This document shows, piece by piece, positions 48,760 to 58,882 of a stretch of DNA of 64,000 nt. Origin of the DNA: Melissococcus plutonius ATCC 35311 (lineage in GTDB: Bacteria > Bacillota > Bacilli > Lactobacillales > Enterococcaceae). Position numbers and translations under genes: made by a program. The notes beneath the pieces are model-generated. The model did no database searches. It was not told the origin of the DNA and was given only the letters and a program-made list of their open reading frames with translations. The stretch is taken from assembly GCF_000270185.1 (NCBI RefSeq), contig NC_015516.1, positions 1,039,001-1,103,000 of the forward strand. Direction: 5' to 3'. Position 1 is the first letter of the stretch. Each line of letters starts with the position of its first letter.

Positions 48760-51060
48760 TTAAAATGATGTAGAAATTGGTGAATTTGAATCACTTGGTT
48801 TTGACTCCTTACTGGATTTACTAGATTCAGCACTTGGTTCACTAGGCTCATCGCTAGATTTAGTAGGCTCACTAGATTTACTAGATTCACTAGGGTCATT
48901 ATCCAATATTTGGCTCTCTGTACTGCTAGATGTAGTGGAAGATGTTTCTTTACTTTCTTGTGAAGTTTCCTCTATTGGTAAACTAGAAGAACTGTTGGAA
49001 GGCAAAGTCGATACTGTTGGTAATGGCGTTGATTTACCTTTTACATAAAGTTCTTTTCCTACACGAATAACAGTATTTGGTTGTTTCCAATCAATATTTG
49101 ATACATTTTTAGAAAGATATTGAATCATCTCACGATAAACAGAAGAGGCAATACCATAATCATTGTAAAGAACAGGCATCATTCGGTCTTTATATCCTGT
49201 CCAAACAGACACGACATAATTAGGCGTATAGCCTACAAATGTACTATCTGGTGCTACACCCAAACTACTAGTCACCTTTAAATGTGCCATATCGCTGTCT
49301 GTATAATTAGAGGTTCCCGTTTTTCCTGCCTGAATTAATCCTGGAATTTTGGCATTGAAAGCCGTTCCTCCAGAAATAACGTCTTTGAGCATATCTGTCA
49401 TCATATAGGCAGTGGCTTCACTCATTGCTTGGTTGCTCTCAGGTGCAAATTCATCAACAGAACCATCTTTATAAACGACCTTATTCACATAATAAGGTTT
49501 ATTGTATACACCTTGATTTGCAAAAGCGGCATAAGCTGCAGCGAGCTTTAAGGAAGAGAGGCCATATTTATTTGTTTTTAGATCTAATTTTGATGTATTG
49601 CTAGAAATTGCATTAGACTCATTCAAATCTGCGAATTGAATACCAAGATTTTTAAGGAATTCTGCCGCTTTTTCTTTTCCGACTGCCTTAAATGTTTGAA
49701 CGGCTGTAGTATTTCGTGAACGCATAATGGCTTTTCTCATAGTAATTGGACCGTAATATTGGAAATCAGAATTAAAAACAGGTGTACCACTGGAATAGGT
49801 CGTTGGCTGATCTTTTAAAGGAATTCCTGTAGAATAATTTAAGTATTCAATAGCTGGGCCATAGTCAATCATTGGTTTCATTGTTGAACCGACATCACGA
49901 GACGTATTGACTGCCAGGTTATTGTTTAATTGAGAATTCTCAGGGAATTTTCTACCACCAATTTGTGCGCGTACTTGTCCCGTTTCGACATCAATAGCTG
50001 TAGATGCTACCTGGAAATCATTATCCGGATATTGAACATAGTTATCCGTATTAACAATATCATATAGACGTTTTTGAGCTTTCATATCAAGATTGGTATA
50101 AATATTTAAGCCATCTGTATAGACATTTTTTCCAGTTTTCTTTTGAACTTCATCAATAACTTCTTTTACATAATTATCAACAATTTGTCGATCATTTGAA
50201 GAAGTTTTCAATGGCTTAAGGCCATCATCAATAGGAGTCTCTTTGGCCTGATCATATTCCTGCTGACTGATCTTTTTGTTGTCTAACATAGTATAAAGAA
50301 CGGTATCGCGTCTTTCCTTGGCCTGGTCTTTATGGGTATAAGGATTATACTCATTTGGTGCTTGAGGCATACCAGCTAATAATGCAGTTTGAGGTAAACT
50401 CAATTCATTTAGGGACTTTCCATAATAATTTTCTGCAGCAGTCTCCATTCCATACAGACCGTTAGCCATATAAACCTTATTTATATAATAAGTTAAAATC
50501 TCTTCTTTTGATTTTTTCTTTTCTAATTGAAGAGCTAGCCAAGCTTCCTGGGCTTTTCGTTTAAAGTTTTTATCAGCATCTTTTGTTGAGAAATAAGTTA
50601 ATTTGATTAACTGCTGGGTTAATGTACTCCCGCCTTGTAGACCAGAACTGCGGTGTTTTAAGTTTGAAAAAGCTGAACCGGCAATTCGAATAGGATCGAC
50701 ACCAGCATGTTTATAAAATCGACGATCCTCAACAGAAGTAATTGAATTTTTTAATAATTGAGGAATATCATTTGGTTGAATCAATTCCCGTTTTTCTGCA
50801 CCTAGGTCTTCAAAAACTTCATTATTCATATCATATAATTTTGAAGAAGTAGTGGCATTCAACCTTGTATCAGACAATCCTGGCGCATTGTGTGCATAAT
50901 AGACAAATAAGCCAGTCCCTGCCAAAAGGCCAATAAATAGGATAAAAATTAGACTTAAGAAAATTTTTATAATCCCATGTTTCTTTTTTCCATTTCTCAT
51001 AGGAGGCTCATTTTTATGTGAATATCTAGATGAGCGTGTGTCTGATTTTTCAGTTGCCAT
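48760..51060 (-). CDS. pbp1A: Class A penicillin-binding protein 1A
   Basis: 766 residues. Cytoplasmic basic tail and one membrane segment (residues ~30-55). A glycosyltransferase domain follows, with catalytic Glu111 in VEDRRFYKHAG and GGSTLTQQL. The transpeptidase domain has STMK (Ser392), SRN (448-450) and KTG (580-582). The last ~85 residues are a low-complexity tail of Ser, Glu, Pro and Lys with repeated SSKSS and EPS units, likely in or beyond the cell wall. It polymerises and cross-links peptidoglycan. It lies 21 bases downstream of recU, the conserved Firmicutes pairing. Confidence 0.95.
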   Translation of the reverse strand: MATEKSDTRSSRYSHKNEPPMRNGKKKHGIIKIFLSLIFILFIGLLAGTGLFVYYAHNAPGLSDTRLNATTSSKLYDMNNEVFEDLGAEKRELIQPNDIPQLLKNSITSVEDRRFYKHAGVDPIRIAGSAFSNLKHRSSGLQGGSTLTQQLIKLTYFSTKDADKNFKRKAQEAWLALQLEKKKSKEEILTYYINKVYMANGLYGMETAAENYYGKSLNELSLPQTALLAGMPQAPNEYNPYTHKDQAKERRDTVLYTMLDNKKISQQEYDQAKETPIDDGLKPLKTSSNDRQIVDNYVKEVIDEVQKKTGKNVYTDGLNIYTNLDMKAQKRLYDIVNTDNYVQYPDNDFQVASTAIDVETGQVRAQIGGRKFPENSQLNNNLAVNTSRDVGSTMKPMIDYGPAIEYLNYSTGIPLKDQPTTYSSGTPVFNSDFQYYGPITMRKAIMRSRNTTAVQTFKAVGKEKAAEFLKNLGIQFADLNESNAISSNTSKLDLKTNKYGLSSLKLAAAYAAFANQGVYNKPYYVNKVVYKDGSVDEFAPESNQAMSEATAYMMTDMLKDVISGGTAFNAKIPGLIQAGKTGTSNYTDSDMAHLKVTSSLGVAPDSTFVGYTPNYVVSVWTGYKDRMMPVLYNDYGIASSVYREMIQYLSKNVSNIDWKQPNTVIRVGKELYVKGKSTPLPTVSTLPSNSSSSLPIEETSQESKETSSTTSSSTESQILDNDPSESSKSSEPTKSSDEPSEPSAESSKSSKESKPSDSNSPISTSF

Positions 51061-51081
51061 ATTTGTAACTCCTTTAAATAA

Positions 51082-51732
51082 TTACTTCCAGTTTTTTACT
51101 TCTTTTGATTTTTTTATATTTAAAATATGTAGATCAACAGCTTTTAAATAGGGAATGGGGGGAGTGAGTTCACAGGGAATTTCAATGCCTTCCTTTTCTA
51201 TTAAAGCCAGAGGCAGTGACTTTTTTCCCGTATTACTTTGTTGATTCCAATGAAAGATGAGCTTTGAGCCTTCGAAAAAAAAACAACGTCGTAAAGATGA
51301 AAACCAAAGCAGAACAAAACATATGCCTTGTTGTTTTAAACATTGGTTAATATGTTTAATTTGATGAGAATGAAAATTACTAAAAGGAAAAGAAGTTTTA
51401 TTTTTTGTCTCTTTTGCTTCGAAATCAATATAATAGCCTTGATAAACACCATTATAATCCGTGGTAGATGCCTGACGAAAATAAGCTTCCTTAATGACTG
51501 CAGCACTGCGGCGTGGATAATCTACCTTTACCACCTGAATAGGTGTAGGCTTCTTATGAATGACAGCCAGTCCATGATTTAAATAATACAGATTACTTTG
51601 GTTAATCGACTCTTCAAATTCCATTCCACGTTTGCCAAATTGAATGTTCTGTTTGGTTTTTTCTTGTATTTTTTTTTGTTCTCCGTCATGATTGTTTTTA
51701 AAGGAAGTACCATTAGGATAATGGAATACCAT
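51082..51732 (-). CDS. recU: Holliday junction resolvase RecU
   Basis: 216 residues. Acidic metal-binding residues of the RecU nuclease are in STTDYNGVYQGYYIDFEAKET (quoted in part as YYIDFEAKET), with the N-terminal GKRGMEFEESI. It cuts Holliday junctions in recombination and chromosome segregation. It is followed by pbp1A, as in Bacillus and streptococci. It is divergent from the ypsA-like gene by about 60 bases. Confidence 0.92.
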   Translation of the reverse strand: MVFHYPNGTSFKNNHDGEQKKIQEKTKQNIQFGKRGMEFEESINQSNLYYLNHGLAVIHKKPTPIQVVKVDYPRRSAAVIKEAYFRQASTTDYNGVYQGYYIDFEAKETKNKTSFPFSNFHSHQIKHINQCLKQQGICFVLLWFSSLRRCFFFEGSKLIFHWNQQSNTGKKSLPLALIEKEGIEIPCELTPPIPYLKAVDLHILNIKKSKEVKNWK

Positions 51733-51792
51733 TTTATCACACTCCTAGACATATTATAGCAAAAAATCAAAGGGAAAGAAAAGGCTAGTTCA

Positions 51793-52347
51793 ATGAATAT
51801 TATAAAAAGATTATATATTACTGGATATAAAAGTGCAGAATTAGGTATTTTTCAAGCAAATGATCCAAAAATTTCTATTATTAAACAATGCTTGGAAAAA
51901 CAATTGATATCTTATCTAGAAAATGGGCTAAATTGGGTAATTATTTCTGTAAACTTAGGTATTGAAATCTGGGCAGCAGAGGTGGTAGAAGAGCTGAAGA
52001 AAAACTATCCAGAGCTAAAACTTAGCATTATTTATCCCTTCAAAGATTTTGGTAGTAATTGGAACGAACAAAATAAAGAACAACAAAAAAAGATAGAAAA
52101 TCTTGCTGATTATTGTAATTCAGTCAGCCACCAACCTTATTATCCACCTATCCAATATCAAAATCATACAAAATTTTTATTAGAGCATACGGATGGTTGT
52201 CTAGTTATTTATGACCCTGAGTATCCTGGAAAAACTGCCTATTTTTTAGAAAAGGCCCAACAATTTTCTAAAAAAAGAAATTATACTATTCAGCAGATTA
52301 CTATGGATGACTTACAAAACTGTCAAAATTATGAAGAATATAATTGA
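51793..52347 (+). CDS. ypsA: YpsA-like SLOG-superfamily protein (DUF1273)
   Basis: 184 residues. Opening KRLYITGYKSAELGIF and later WVIISVNLGIEIWAAEVV match the DUF1273 Rossmann-like fold (SLOG superfamily, possible nucleotide ligand binding). Bacillus and Staphylococcus YpsA influence cell division, and it regularly sits beside gpsB, as here. The exact activity is unknown. The ribosome site is weak (AAGG). Confidence 0.85.
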   Translation: MNIIKRLYITGYKSAELGIFQANDPKISIIKQCLEKQLISYLENGLNWVIISVNLGIEIWAAEVVEELKKNYPELKLSIIYPFKDFGSNWNEQNKEQQKKIENLADYCNSVSHQPYYPPIQYQNHTKFLLEHTDGCLVIYDPEYPGKTAYFLEKAQQFSKKRNYTIQQITMDDLQNCQNYEEYN

Positions 52348-52419
52348 TTTTCTATACATATTTGGGTACAATGATAATGCTGTGAAATTTAATCGGTAAA
52401 TAATTAACGAGGTGTAAAT

Positions 52420-52824
52420 ATGGCAAACTTGGTATACAGTCCTAAAGATATATTACAAAAAGAATTTAAGCAAAGAATGCGCGGGTATGATCCAATTGAA
52501 GTCGATGAATTTTTAGACAATGTAATCAAAGATTATGAAGCTTACAATAAAGAAATCCTAACCTTGCAAGAAGAAAATAATCGATTAAAAGCAAAATTGG
52601 AACAAATGTCAAAAGTCCAACAAGCTGCTCCAAGAGCATCACAAGAAGCACCAAAAAGTGCAGCAGTGACAAATTTTGACATTTTAAAACGCTTATCTAA
52701 TCTAGAACGCGAAGTGTTCGGTAAAAAATTAGATGATTCTTCAACAACGGTTGCTTCTCGCATGCAACAACATACAACAACTTACGACAACGATATTGAC
52801 AACTCAGAAACACGTCAATTTTAA
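52420..52824 (+). CDS. gpsB: Cell division regulator GpsB
   Basis: 134 residues. N-terminal DivIVA-like domain (SPKDILQKEFKQRMRGYDPI, VDEFLDNVIKDYEAYNKEI) followed by a coiled coil. A variable linker leads to the short C-terminal trimerising helix (FDILKRLSNLEREVFGKKL). It connects penicillin-binding proteins to the division machinery. PBP1A is encoded nearby. The start has an ACGAGGTG site. Confidence 0.95.
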   Translation: MANLVYSPKDILQKEFKQRMRGYDPIEVDEFLDNVIKDYEAYNKEILTLQEENNRLKAKLEQMSKVQQAAPRASQEAPKSAAVTNFDILKRLSNLEREVFGKKLDDSSTTVASRMQQHTTTYDNDIDNSETRQF

Positions 52825-52890
52825 TATTAAGTTTGCTTATTATTTTATTCTCGCATTAAATATTCAGACAAAGAATTAGTATTAATAAAA

Positions 52891-53285
52891 TTAACTTTGT
52901 AATTTTCGGGTGATCGCGGTCTATATTATATAGGCTGAGGAAAGTCCATGCTCGCACAGGCTGAGATGTCTGTAGTGTTCGTGCTTAGCAAAACCATAAG
53001 CTAAGGTATCTCTAAAGAGATAACGGCAGAGAAAATGGCTAAGGGAAACTATGCCAAAGTACTCTATAAAGTGTCACAGTGACGAAGCGACTTGGAAACA
53101 AGATCGGTGGAACGCGATAAACCCCTCGAGCGAGCAACCCAAACAATGGTAGGGGCACTCTTCTAAAGGAAATGAACGAGTAGAAGAGACAGAAATTTTT
53201 CTGTAGATAGATGATGACCCTCTAAATTCTTTTCCTGAGAGAATCTAGAGACAGAACATGGCTTATAGAAAATTACAATGAATCA
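52891..53285 (+). ncRNA. rnpB: RNase P RNA (type B)
   Basis: Conserved elements are clear: GAGGAAAGTCCATGCTCGC near 52937-52955, AACGGCAGAGAAAATGGC, GAAACTATGCC, the GAAGCGAC region and the 3' ACAGAACATGGCTTATAGAA. The ends pair to form helix P1: 52894-52907 region with 53268-53283. It is the catalytic RNA that matures tRNA 5' ends. Its position between gpsB and the RlmL-like methyltransferase gene is conserved. Ends are set from P1 pairing and may be off by several bases. Confidence 0.95.
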
Positions 53286-53465
53286 GGAACAAAATAGTAA
53301 CCAATGCAATTGATAACCATATATAAAATGATGAATAACTGCTAAATTTAATTTTATTTTTATCAACATTTTGCTGAATAATTTACCTAGGAAAAGAAAT
53401 ACAAAAGAAATATTATGAGTACTTTTAATAACCTGACGATCAAAATGTCTAATTATTTGAAGTTA

Positions 53466-53509
53466 GAAAAAAGGGTGTGGGATTTCATTTCTTCTCACAT
53501 CCTTTTTTT
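53466..53509 (+). terminator. Terminator downstream of rnpB
   Basis: A 16-bp stem with G-U pairs, spanning 53466-53509 and ending in T7. The ~180 bases between the RNA and this hairpin show no ORF. Confidence 0.7.
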
Positions 53510-53583
53510 AGAATGAAAAATTATTTTAAAATGCTAGCTTAGACAAATATATAGAAATAAACATATAAAAAAGAGGAAAAAAT

Positions 53584-54741
53584 ATGACAAATGAGAAAAT
53601 TTTTAATTTGATGGCAACTTCTGCAAGTGGCATTGAAGCATTAGTCGGTAAGGAACTCCGTGCTTTAGATATTCCTTGTCAGGTAGAAAATGGCAAGGCA
53701 TTATTTCAAGGAACCCAGACAACAATTGCGACCACCAATTTATGGTTACGGACAGCTGATCGTATTAAAATAGTTATTGGTGAATTTTCGGCTTTAAGTT
53801 TTGATGAATTGTTTGAAAAGGTTAAGGCATTACCATGGGAGGATTATTTACCTCTGGGTGCAAAATTTCCTGTAGCAGGAAAATCAATTAAATCTAAATT
53901 ATACAGTGTGCCAGATTGTCAGGCAATCACTAAAAAAGCAATTGTCGAACGGTTAAAAAGTGTTTATCATCGACCAAGTACAACCCCTTTGCCTGAAACG
54001 GGTGCTCTTTTTCAAATTGAAGTTGCCTTATTAAAAGATCAAGTGACACTGACAATAGATACAACAGGACCTAGTTTATTTAAACGAGGATATCGTTTAG
54101 AAAAAGGAGGCGCGCCTTTAAAAGAAACTATGGCGGCTGCCTTGGTAATGTTAACAAATTGGCGAAAGGATCGGCCATTTTATGATCCAGTTTGCGGTTC
54201 AGGTACTATTTGTATTGAAGCTGCTTTAATTGGCCGTAATATTGCTCCAGGCTTTAATCGTAGTTTTACTTGTGAAACTTGGGATTGGTTTGATGAACCT
54301 ATTTTTAAAGCAGTTCGTGAAAAAGCTAAATATCAAGCTGATTATGAAATTGAACTAGATATTACTGGATCAGATATTAATGGTAAAATGATTGATATTG
54401 CACATCGAAATGCACAAGAAGCAAACTTGGAGTCTTCCATCACATTTAAACAATTGGCAGTGAAAGATTTTAAAACAACAAAAGATTATGGTGTCATGGT
54501 TGCTAACCCACCCTATGGTGAACGTCTGGGTGAGGAAGAGACGGTTCATCAACTTTATAAAGAACTAGGAAAAGTTTTTCAGCCATTAGACACTTGGAGT
54601 AAATATATATTAACAAGCGATCTTGGTTTTGAAACGGACTATGGAGAAAAAGCAACAAAAAAACGTAAATTATACAATGGTGCACTACGGATAGATTTGT
54701 TTCAATATTGGGGAAAACGTCTACCTAGAAAGAATTCATGA
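53584..54741 (+). CDS. rRNA (guanine-N2) methyltransferase, YpsC/RlmL type
   Basis: 385 residues. N-terminal THUMP domain (residues ~1-155) followed by a Rossmann methyltransferase. The SAM site is in FYDPVCGSGTICIEAALIGR and the catalytic NPPY motif in MVANPPYGERLG. It is predicted to modify 23S rRNA guanine N2. It follows rnpB as ypsC does in Bacillus. The ATG has an AAGAGG site. Confidence 0.9.
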   Translation: MTNEKIFNLMATSASGIEALVGKELRALDIPCQVENGKALFQGTQTTIATTNLWLRTADRIKIVIGEFSALSFDELFEKVKALPWEDYLPLGAKFPVAGKSIKSKLYSVPDCQAITKKAIVERLKSVYHRPSTTPLPETGALFQIEVALLKDQVTLTIDTTGPSLFKRGYRLEKGGAPLKETMAAALVMLTNWRKDRPFYDPVCGSGTICIEAALIGRNIAPGFNRSFTCETWDWFDEPIFKAVREKAKYQADYEIELDITGSDINGKMIDIAHRNAQEANLESSITFKQLAVKDFKTTKDYGVMVANPPYGERLGEEETVHQLYKELGKVFQPLDTWSKYILTSDLGFETDYGEKATKKRKLYNGALRIDLFQYWGKRLPRKNS

Positions 54742-54953
54742 TAAAACGTCTTGCAACTTTAAGTTTACTAAATTTTTATTTTTAATAAAATGACTAGATT
54801 ATTGGTAATCGTTATTGTAAGAAGTTTTTTCTGCTTGATGATTTAATTATTAATAAAAAATTCATCTTTTATCTCATTTATAATTAAACGACATGATGAG
54901 AAGAGCCTTCCTTTTATTGAATAAAACAGAGTAAAACATTAAATTTAAAATTT

Positions 54954-54996
54954 AAACAATCAAAAAATTTGAATCATGAATTTTTTGATTGTTTAA
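54954..54996. terminator. Terminator after the methyltransferase gene
   Basis: A 16-bp AT-rich perfect stem (54954-54969 with 54979-54994) with a 9-base loop. Confidence 0.65.
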
Positions 54997-55056
54997 TTAG
55001 AGATAAGGTTGTATGCTTTTAAAAGATACAAACAGCTAGTCAGGAGTTGAATATCG

Positions 55057-55773
55057 GTGATGTTATCTATTGATGAATATTTAAAAGCTGGAGAAACGAC
55101 AATTTCTAATTTAGTTATTGAGAATTATCAAAGATTGGGATTAACAGATGAAGAGTTTTTATTTTGGCTTCAATTATTTCGTTCACAAAATACAGGTGAT
55201 TTATTTCCTAATTTGACAGCTATTAGTCAGATAATGGGTAAATCTCCAGGTAAGATTTACCAATTATTGAACCAATTGGTAAACAAGGGGTTCATTATTA
55301 TACGTACCAAACAAAATACCCAAGGTAGAATGATGGATACTTATGATTTATTCCCTATTTTTCAAAAAATTTATGGATTAAAGCAACAAGCCAAACAAGA
55401 ATCAGCCACATCTGTAGATAAAGTTCGCCAATTGTATCAAACGTTTGAAAAAGAATTCGCACGGCAGTTATCTCCCATTGAACTTGAAACCATTGGTCAA
55501 TGGCTAGAAGTAGACCATTATCAACCTGAAATCATTTGTTTAGCATTAAAAGAAGCCGTCTTAAATCAGGTCTATAGCTTGAAGTATATTGATCGTATTC
55601 TTCTAACCTGGGAAAGAAAAAATCTGACAACAAAAGAACAAATTGCTGAAGATCGGAAAAGAAGAAAACAATCGTTATTACAAAAAGAAATTACTGAAAA
55701 TCAAAAAGAACAGACAAATGCAGCAACAAAAATAACTTTACATAATTGGTTAAATCCAGAGGAAGATAGTTAG
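55057..55773 (+). CDS. dnaD: DNA replication initiation protein DnaD
   Basis: 238 residues. N-terminal winged-helix domain (residues ~15-95, with FPNLTAISQIMGKSPGKIY), then the DnaD/DnaB-like C-terminal domain (LSPIELETIGQWLEVDHYQP, KYIDRILLTWERKNL) and a charged tail. It helps load the replicative helicase with DnaB and DnaI. The start is GTG at 55057 or the adjacent ATG at 55060; AGGAG lies about 10 bases upstream. It forms an operon with nth, 11 bases downstream. Confidence 0.9.
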   Translation: MMLSIDEYLKAGETTISNLVIENYQRLGLTDEEFLFWLQLFRSQNTGDLFPNLTAISQIMGKSPGKIYQLLNQLVNKGFIIIRTKQNTQGRMMDTYDLFPIFQKIYGLKQQAKQESATSVDKVRQLYQTFEKEFARQLSPIELETIGQWLEVDHYQPEIICLALKEAVLNQVYSLKYIDRILLTWERKNLTTKEQIAEDRKRRKQSLLQKEITENQKEQTNAATKITLHNWLNPEEDS

Positions 55774-55784
55774 GAGGCTCTTAA

Positions 55785-56438
55785 ATGCTTTCTAAAGAGA
55801 AAACAATGGAAGCAATCAATATTATGTATGAAATGTTTCCAAATGCTAAAGGGGAGCTAAATCGCAAGAATCCATTTGAATATCTTATTGCCGTTAGTCT
55901 AAGTGCTCAAACTACAGATGTTTCTGTAAATAAAGTAACACCAGCCTTATTTGCCGCTTATCCAACGCCAGAAGCTCTAGCAAATGCACCGATTGAAGCA
56001 ATTATAGAAAAAATAAAAACAATTGGATTATACAGAAATAAAGCAAAAAATATTAAGGCATGTGCTGAACAATTAGTTGAACGATTTGATAGTCAGGTAC
56101 CTCAAACGCATAAGGAACTAATGAGTTTGCCAGGAGTAGGTCAAAAAACAGCAAATGTTGTTATGGCAGATATGTTTAATGAACCCTCATTAGCTGTAGA
56201 TACACACGTAGAAAGAGTTTCTAAACGGTTACGTTTTTGTTCGTTAAAAGCGAACGTTTCACAGGTAGAAGAGACGCTTAAAAAAAAGGTACCTAAGCAT
56301 TTATGGATAAAAACACATCATACATTGATTTTTTTTGGCCGCTATCATTGCTTTGCTAGAAATCCTAAGTGTCCAGTTTGTCCTTTGCTTTATATGTGTC
56401 CGGAAGGTAAAAAGCGTTTGAAAGTAAAAAATGATTAA
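55785..56438 (+). CDS. nth: Endonuclease III
   Basis: 217 residues. Helix-hairpin-helix LPGVGQKTANVV with the catalytic Lys, catalytic Asp in AVDTHVERVSKR, and the [4Fe-4S] cysteines in CFARNPKCPVCPLLYMC (spacing 6-2-5). It removes oxidised pyrimidines from DNA by glycosylase and AP-lyase activity. Strong GGAGG site; second gene of the dnaD-nth operon, as in Bacillus. Confidence 0.95.
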   Translation: MLSKEKTMEAINIMYEMFPNAKGELNRKNPFEYLIAVSLSAQTTDVSVNKVTPALFAAYPTPEALANAPIEAIIEKIKTIGLYRNKAKNIKACAEQLVERFDSQVPQTHKELMSLPGVGQKTANVVMADMFNEPSLAVDTHVERVSKRLRFCSLKANVSQVEETLKKKVPKHLWIKTHHTLIFFGRYHCFARNPKCPVCPLLYMCPEGKKRLKVKND

Positions 56439-56668
56439 TTCCTTTGAAAGTAAGATCGAGTACTTTTAAATCTTTTAAGAACAAATGAATCCATTCAGCA
56501 ATAGTTTTTTGAATAAAAAATATAAATTTCATGTAATATTGATGAAAGTTTCTATCAAGTAAATTAATTCGATAAGTAGGATTATATGTTAGATTCCATT
56601 AATTTTTTATAGAATTTTTTAATACTTTGTTGGTTATCATTCTATTGTCTTTATTTATAAATCATAAT

Positions 56669-56716
56669 AAAAACTTAGCATGAGCGTATATTGTAACGTT
56701 TGTATGCTAAGTTTTT
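56669..56716. terminator. Bidirectional terminator between nth and the glycerophosphodiesterase gene
   Basis: A 13-bp stem (56669-56681 with 56704-56716) with A5 and T5 ends and a 22-base loop, between two converging genes. Confidence 0.75.
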
Positions 56717-56726
56717 AATTGATTAA

Positions 56727-58530
56727 TTAATTAATACCTATTACAAAATTAAATAATTTGTCAGAGTAGGTTGGATGTTTTAAATCAGTCTGCATGGTCT
56801 TCTTTAAAATCGTTAGCTCATCAGTCATAATGCCATCAACCCCATAAAACATTAACCGTTTCATCCCAGCTTTATCATTTACCGTCCATGCAAAAACTTT
56901 TTTTTCCATCTTCATGGGCGGCATTAATAAAGTTTCGGTTGAGCGTGCTGTATTCCATTGAAAAGAAATCAACTGGCCCAATTGGTGGTCCCACAACATT
57001 AAAGGGAACAATATAGCCAACATAAAATCGAGGCTCTTTTTGTTTCAATTGAATGGCTGTTTCATAAGTTAATGTATGAATAAAATGATGTTCCTTCAAA
57101 ATAATCGTTCGATATTTTTTAATAAATAGATCGATTACATCCGATGTGTCTTGTTTGGTTGTTTTAATTTCAATGATTAATTTTTGATTCAAATTTTTAG
57201 CAGTTTTTAAATAGTCATCAAATGAACAAATAGAAGCTGTTTTTCCATTTTCCTTAACGGTGAGTGCCTGTAGTTCTTTAAGTGTTAACTGGTTTACTCG
57301 TTTTTTTATCCCAGCTAACTGGTCTAAGTCAAAGTCATGCATGACAACGAATTGCTTGTCTTTTGTTTCATAAATATCCATTTCTACATAGTTGGGTTTT
57401 GCTTTACTGGTACTTATGAGAGCAGGTAAGGTGTTTTGCACACCATTAGTCCCATTTACACCACGATGAGAAATTGCTAATGGATAAATTTTTGAGGCAG
57501 AACGTAGATAATTGGCATTATAGATGACTACACCAATACTAAAAAGAAACGTCATAATCAATAGCAAACTTTTTCCTTTTCGTGTATAAGAAAACTTTTT
57601 CTTTTTTTTCACTGAGAACCATTCTGGTAAATCTGGAAGTAATTGATTCACCGACATATTTTCAATAATAATATAGAGAATACTTAAAGAGGATAAGACT
57701 ATATTTAATAAAAACAGGCATTGCAATAAGGTCATTGCAATAACAGCACTGATAAATGAATAGGAACTAAAAAATTGTTCAACAAACCACTGCCCTAAAA
57801 AAATTAGCAAGGAAGCAATTAGCAAGAGAAGAATAATAAAAAGCCAAATAGCTAACATTTGAATTACAAGGCGCCAGGTTTGATGACGTGTTTTTTTCCA
57901 ACTTATTTTGAGTGATTGACAAAATGAAATCGATCGAACTAAGATTAATTGTGGCAATGCAAAAATGAGTCGAATACCAAGATAAGTTATAACTAGATAA
58001 TAAAGTATATAGATAGAGATAAGAATTACCCGATTAGCAAAAATAAAATCTAGGATAAAAGCAGGTATTTTTATTTTAGCTAAAACATCCGAATGAAAAT
58101 TTATATAACTAATTGGTAAGATTAAAAAGAAATAAAATAAAAAAAATAAAAAAGTAAGTGGCCGAATTTTCTTAATTTGTAGCAATGTTCCATGAATGAG
58201 CTGCAAAACCGTAATAGGCTGCTTTTTTTTTATAAAAAAAACGGTTAGTAATAAAAAAGTAAACTCAAAAAAAGCAGCTAGAACAACGACAATTAATAAA
58301 AGAGTGAGAAAAAACAAAGCAAATGGATGATCAGTAATAATAGATGGCAGTAAATCATAAGACAAATAGGGAATTTTGCTATGTTTTAAAATAATGCGAG
58401 TGCAGCTTGATAACAATGGAAAAAAAACAAATAAAATAAAACCATGCATTAAAAGGACATTTTTAAAAGATAGTCGAGCTTCATTTAAAAACCGACAAAT
58501 ATGGGAAATACTTAATTGTGAATAACGCAT
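56727..58530 (-). pseudogene. Membrane glycerophosphodiester phosphodiesterase, frameshifted near the C-terminus
   Basis: Residues 1-~330 hold about eight membrane segments, a domain typical of long Firmicutes GlpQ-like proteins. The GDPD catalytic domain follows (ISHRGVNGTNGVQNTLPAL, YVEMDIYETKDKQFVVMHDF). At A8 (plus-strand T run 56898-56905) the frame is lost and stops after HEDGKKSFCMDGK. Removing one A continues as KKVFAWTVNDKAGMKRLMFY, the expected last strands of the barrel, to 56727. The full protein would be ~600 residues. It hydrolyses glycerophosphodiesters at the membrane, perhaps in teichoic-acid turnover. Confidence 0.8.
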
Positions 58531-58882
58531 TTTTCAACACCTAACATCAAGAATAAATAGTCAATTCAGATGAAATGATCTATTGGTTAAAAATGAAATA
58601 ATTGTATTAAAAATACAATTTGGTAAATTATTTATACAAGCCATGAATCTATTAGAAGTAAATTCTTTCTCAATTATCTATCGGTTTGCTATACTTGGGT
58701 TAAGTGAAAGATTTATCTACTAAGTGAAATACCCAATTACTAGTCAATTTGATCAATATATTCATTTTAATTCTATATTTATTATAAAAGAAATAAAAAG
58801 AAAGCGATACTAATAATGATTAAGAAAAATGAATCGATTTCCTATAGATTAGTTAAATGAAAAAAACAATTGAGGGATTGGA
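58531..58882. other. Divergent intergenic region upstream of mntH
   Basis: About 350 AT-rich bases with divergent promoters for the phosphodiesterase and mntH. I found no convincing MntR-type palindrome and no ORF. Confidence 0.4.

Noticed and set aside
48780-48900. Repeated short units suggesting a CRISPR array or tandem repeat element
   Set aside because: They encode the Ser/Pro/Glu tail of PBP1A in frame; there are no equal-sized spacers.
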